NCBI GenBank assembly: GCA_029959085.1
Contig: JARWIR010000016.1
Coordinates: 21,957,499 to 22,021,498, forward strand
DNA length: 64,000 nt
Direction of reading: 5' to 3'
DNA from: Nemophila menziesii
Taxonomy: Eukaryota; Streptophyta; Magnoliopsida; Boraginales; Hydrophyllaceae
Shown one piece after another: positions 61,500 to 64,000 of this stretch. Position numbers and translations under genes: made by a program. Within the stretch, counting starts at the first letter, position 1. The number at the start of each line of letters is the position of its first letter. Below the pieces are notes generated by a model that had not been told where the DNA came from, did no database searches, and saw only the letters and a list, made by a program, of their open reading frames with translations.

Positions 61500-62125
61500 C
61501 GTAACCACCCGTGTCTACAAATTCCTCATCACTATCAACGTAGATGGGTTCCTCTAATTCATCAGTTGCGTACTCATCCAACGTGTCGTCAAAAAACTCA
61601 TCGTCTTCATTAATAAATAATTCTACAACAATAACGATGGGTCAAACTGGATCTCCTCATCAGTTGTCAAGTGTAGCTGTGAGTAATCTATCTCCGTGTT
61701 CACCAAAGGAATCGTTATAGACTCGTTTTCAGTAGGTAGTGATTCTGCACGCCATAACTCGGGACTCCATCCATGCTGATCATTGATTTCCCAATCAACT
61801 TTCCACCCTTTTTGTGTTTTTCTTGAATTAATCTCATCAATGTAAAATACTTTCTTTGCTTGCATTGCTAAGATGTATGGTTCTTCGCTCCAAAAAAGCT
61901 AGATGTGTTAATAATGATTACCCCATTATCTGTCCTCGCATTGCTCGTTTTATACCACTTATACTCGAATAACACAACATAACAACCACCATCGAATGTT
62001 ACCTCTAAAATCTTGACTAATTCACTGTAATACGATTTCCCTTCATACATGGTACACACTCCGTAATCCTGAGTCTCTCTTTTTTCTCTTTTTTCACGAG
62101 TAACCCATTTGACACCGTTCATAAC
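61500..62125 (-). pseudogene. CACTA protein C-terminal region (DUF4216-like)
   Basis: Minus strand: the region before YSELVKILEVTFDGG (about 62030), VVLFEYKWYKT, then VIIINTSSF, LAMQAKKVFYIDEI and a C-terminal acidic tail to about 61623. This order (LxEIxEL.y..gg.vvLFkCdWy, then fi.A.QA.qVFYv.D) is that of DUF4216, found next to TNP2 in plant CACTA elements. The frame is split in two by a shift near 61866. Confidence 0.75.
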
Positions 62126-62590
62126 ACATGAACGGTATCTATAATCCGAACCGTGAGACTTACTAGCAATGAAATTATCTCACGGGTAGCAAATGCATCA
62201 CCGACGTTTTTAATTTCATAAACCTACAAACGAGAATAGTTATAACAATATTGTCTAACAATGATTCTTAATATTTGAATGAAACTATACCTTATGCGTA
62301 AACCGATCTCAAAAAATTTGTCGGTGATTTCTTTCCTTATCATCTTCAGGGCACGATAGCGTGGCTTTGTGTTCTCTGTATATTTGAAGACTAAAGTCAA
62401 TATTTTTTCATAATGAATGCAAAAATAACAAAAATCCAAATGATCTACTTACGTCATTAAATGTTGGATCTCGTCGCAATTAAGTAGGATGTACCAGTTA
62501 ATTTTCTCCTTCTCTATATATGGCAAAGCATCAAACTCTTTTTTATCCAATGGAGTACATTGGCTCTTAAATACTGATAAATATTTAGGC

Positions 62591-63043
62591 TTACGTACAG
62601 TCTCGGTAGATCCACCCGGATCGTTGAATTTTTTTTTCTTCTTGAAGATAACGCGATATGAAAGTCAAAGTCTCTTCTACAGCGTATCCCTCGGCGTTTG
62701 AACCCTCCGACCTAGCCGGGTTTCGTATGTATTCCTTTAACTTCTTTAGATACCGTTCAAACGGGTACATCCATCGCATCTGAACCGGTCCCCCTAATAA
62801 AGCTTCGTCGTATAAGTTTAAAACTTGGTGGATCATTGTATCGAAAAACGCGGGAGGCAAAATCATTTCCAGTTTACACATAACTTCAACCACTCCCGCC
62901 TTACCAGATTCTAACTCTTTCCTAATGAGATTTTTCTTATAGACGACTCTGAACACGTTATCTAATCCACTAATCGCATCGCCAATAGATTTATATTCAA
63001 TAAGCCCGGGGATACTAGCCACGAAAAGATACTGCATCATCAT
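62591..63043 (-). pseudogene. CACTA protein, DUF4218 region
   Basis: Minus strand: LPPAFFDTMIHQVLNLYDE, LLGGPVQMRWMYPFERYLKK, LKEYIRNPARSEGSNAEGY and EETLTFISRYL. These are the core motifs of DUF4218, which follows the TNP2 transposase domain in plant CACTA elements. An SHDCHMMMQ segment upstream links it to TNP2. This part is still open for 150 codons, but its neighbours are broken. Confidence 0.9.
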
Positions 63044-64000
63044 GTGACAGTCATGAGATTTCGTTCAAATAATCTTTCCCGTATCACTTTGAAAATTATT
63101 TCTCAAACTAGATGCAAAAACTTTGGGAAACTTCTGTACATTCAACCAATCAAGAAATATTTTCCGCTTATCTGTTGAAAACGTATACTTTGCTCCCTTC
63201 AATATCGCTTTACCTCCTCTTTGTATCAACCACAATTCTTTCCTGATGCCCATATCTTGAAGATCTATTCTCGCTTTCACGTTAGCTTTTTTTATTTTCC
63301 CATCAAGACCTATAATTGTACCGATCAAACTATCGCACACATTCTTCTCGCAATGCATAACATCAATGTTATGTTTTAACAAATTTTCGGACCAATAAGG
63401 TAAATGATAAAAAATACTCTTTTTCTTGAACTGACGAGACCATTTTTCTTCAGGATCTTACCCCAAAAATCCTTGTGTTTACTGGGAAACACAACGTGTG
63501 TCTGAACATCAGCATGACTTTGTTTCCTCGGGGGGGGGGGGGGGGGACTATAATCTATACCCGGGTACAAAACTTTGTGTTTTCTAAATTGATGTCTGGG
63601 AGGTAACCAACGTCTATGATCAAACTAAACTACCCCTTTCTTTACCTTCTTCGACAGAGTAGAATACATGCATTCTGGGCAAGCTAAGTAACCTTGATCC
63701 TGCCACCCTGACGTGTATGATCTAGCGGGGTAATCATTAGCCGTGGACAACAAAAAAACCTTCATTGTAAACTATTGCTTTGTGTGAGCATCACACGTAA
63801 GGATCCTTGTTTCCCACAACTCTTCCAACTCATCTATAACACGGAGGAGAAAGACATCCATGTCCTTACCGGGTGAACGGGACCCAGAATCATCAAACAA
63901 AGCTGAAATGTAGTTTTCTTCATGCATTCCCACGGTGGCAAGTTGTAGACGGTCAATATAACTGGCCACATGCTATATGATTTGTTCTGCATAGAGAACG
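63044..64000 (-). pseudogene. CACTA (En/Spm) TNP2-type transposase, decayed, 5' end outside window
   Basis: From the right edge on the minus strand: GKDMDVFLLRVIDELEELW, then, after a stop, NDYPARSYTSGWQDQGYLAC, PECMYSTLSKK and HRRWLPPRHQFRKHKV. Next come a poly-Pro run from an 18-base G tract (about 63530-63547), then LKHNIDVMHCEKNVCDSLIG, KARIDLQDMGIRKELW and FPKVFASSLRNN. These follow the Transposase_21 (TNP2) order. Several stops and frame changes make it inactive. The N-terminus lies beyond 64000. Confidence 0.85.

Overview
The window is nuclear DNA of a flowering plant, most likely a eudicot; I cannot name the species. The evidence is spliced genes with GT/AG introns, AT-rich spacers with long (TA)n runs, and plant-type transposons of nearly every class: copia and gypsy LTR elements, LINEs, a tRNA-derived SINE, a Helitron, Mutator-like and CACTA elements, and MITEs. 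No bacterial genes, CRISPR array or operon is present.

The only apparently intact host genes are two tandem paralogues of a DEK-type chromatin protein, both on the + strand: DEK-A (CDS 11910-14212, 10 coding exons, about 495 aa) and DEK-B (CDS 44138-46548, 10 coding exons, about 526 aa). Each is the 3' end of a large tandem duplication: unit A about 1-14390 and unit B about 23411-46690. Within each unit a module carrying a minus-strand copia-like LTR and gag relic occurs twice (R1, then R2), followed by the conserved DEK promoter, a 5'-UTR intron and the gene. Unit B is longer than A almost entirely because of later insertions. These are a 324-bp MITE, a 976-bp solo LTR with TSD tctat, two Mutator-like non-autonomous elements in opposite orientation with 9-bp TSDs, and a 3.98-kb block of nested LTR material flanked by a 161-bp direct duplication. 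Removing them brings the R1 part of B back to about 6.8 kb, the size seen in A.

Between the units lies a nearly full-length minus-strand LINE (about 14519-23363, TSD tatacatttta). It is split inside its reverse transcriptase by a 2912-bp non-autonomous Helitron (16632-19543) filled with a degenerate GGTTAA-type array. Excising the Helitron at its A|T junctions brings the LINE coding sequence back together.

Right of DEK-B (46700-64000) is a transposon graveyard: a SINE with a 17-bp TSD, a gypsy aspartic-protease relic, a minisatellite, and two more Mutator-like elements. One of these holds a 5'-truncated LINE and a captured pentatricopeptide-repeat (PPR) gene fragment. Further right are a MULE transposase C-terminal fragment, a Lys-rich or Ulp1-like relic, and at the right edge a decayed CACTA (En/Spm) element on the minus strand, with TNP2, DUF4218 and DUF4216 regions and a subterminal array of palindromes.

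The least described material is the Mutator-like family with subterminal CTCA-type tandem repeats, the Helitron with its second internal 5' terminus and GGTTAA array, and the tandem hairpin array in R1. Family names rest on motifs read by eye; no alignment or database search was run.
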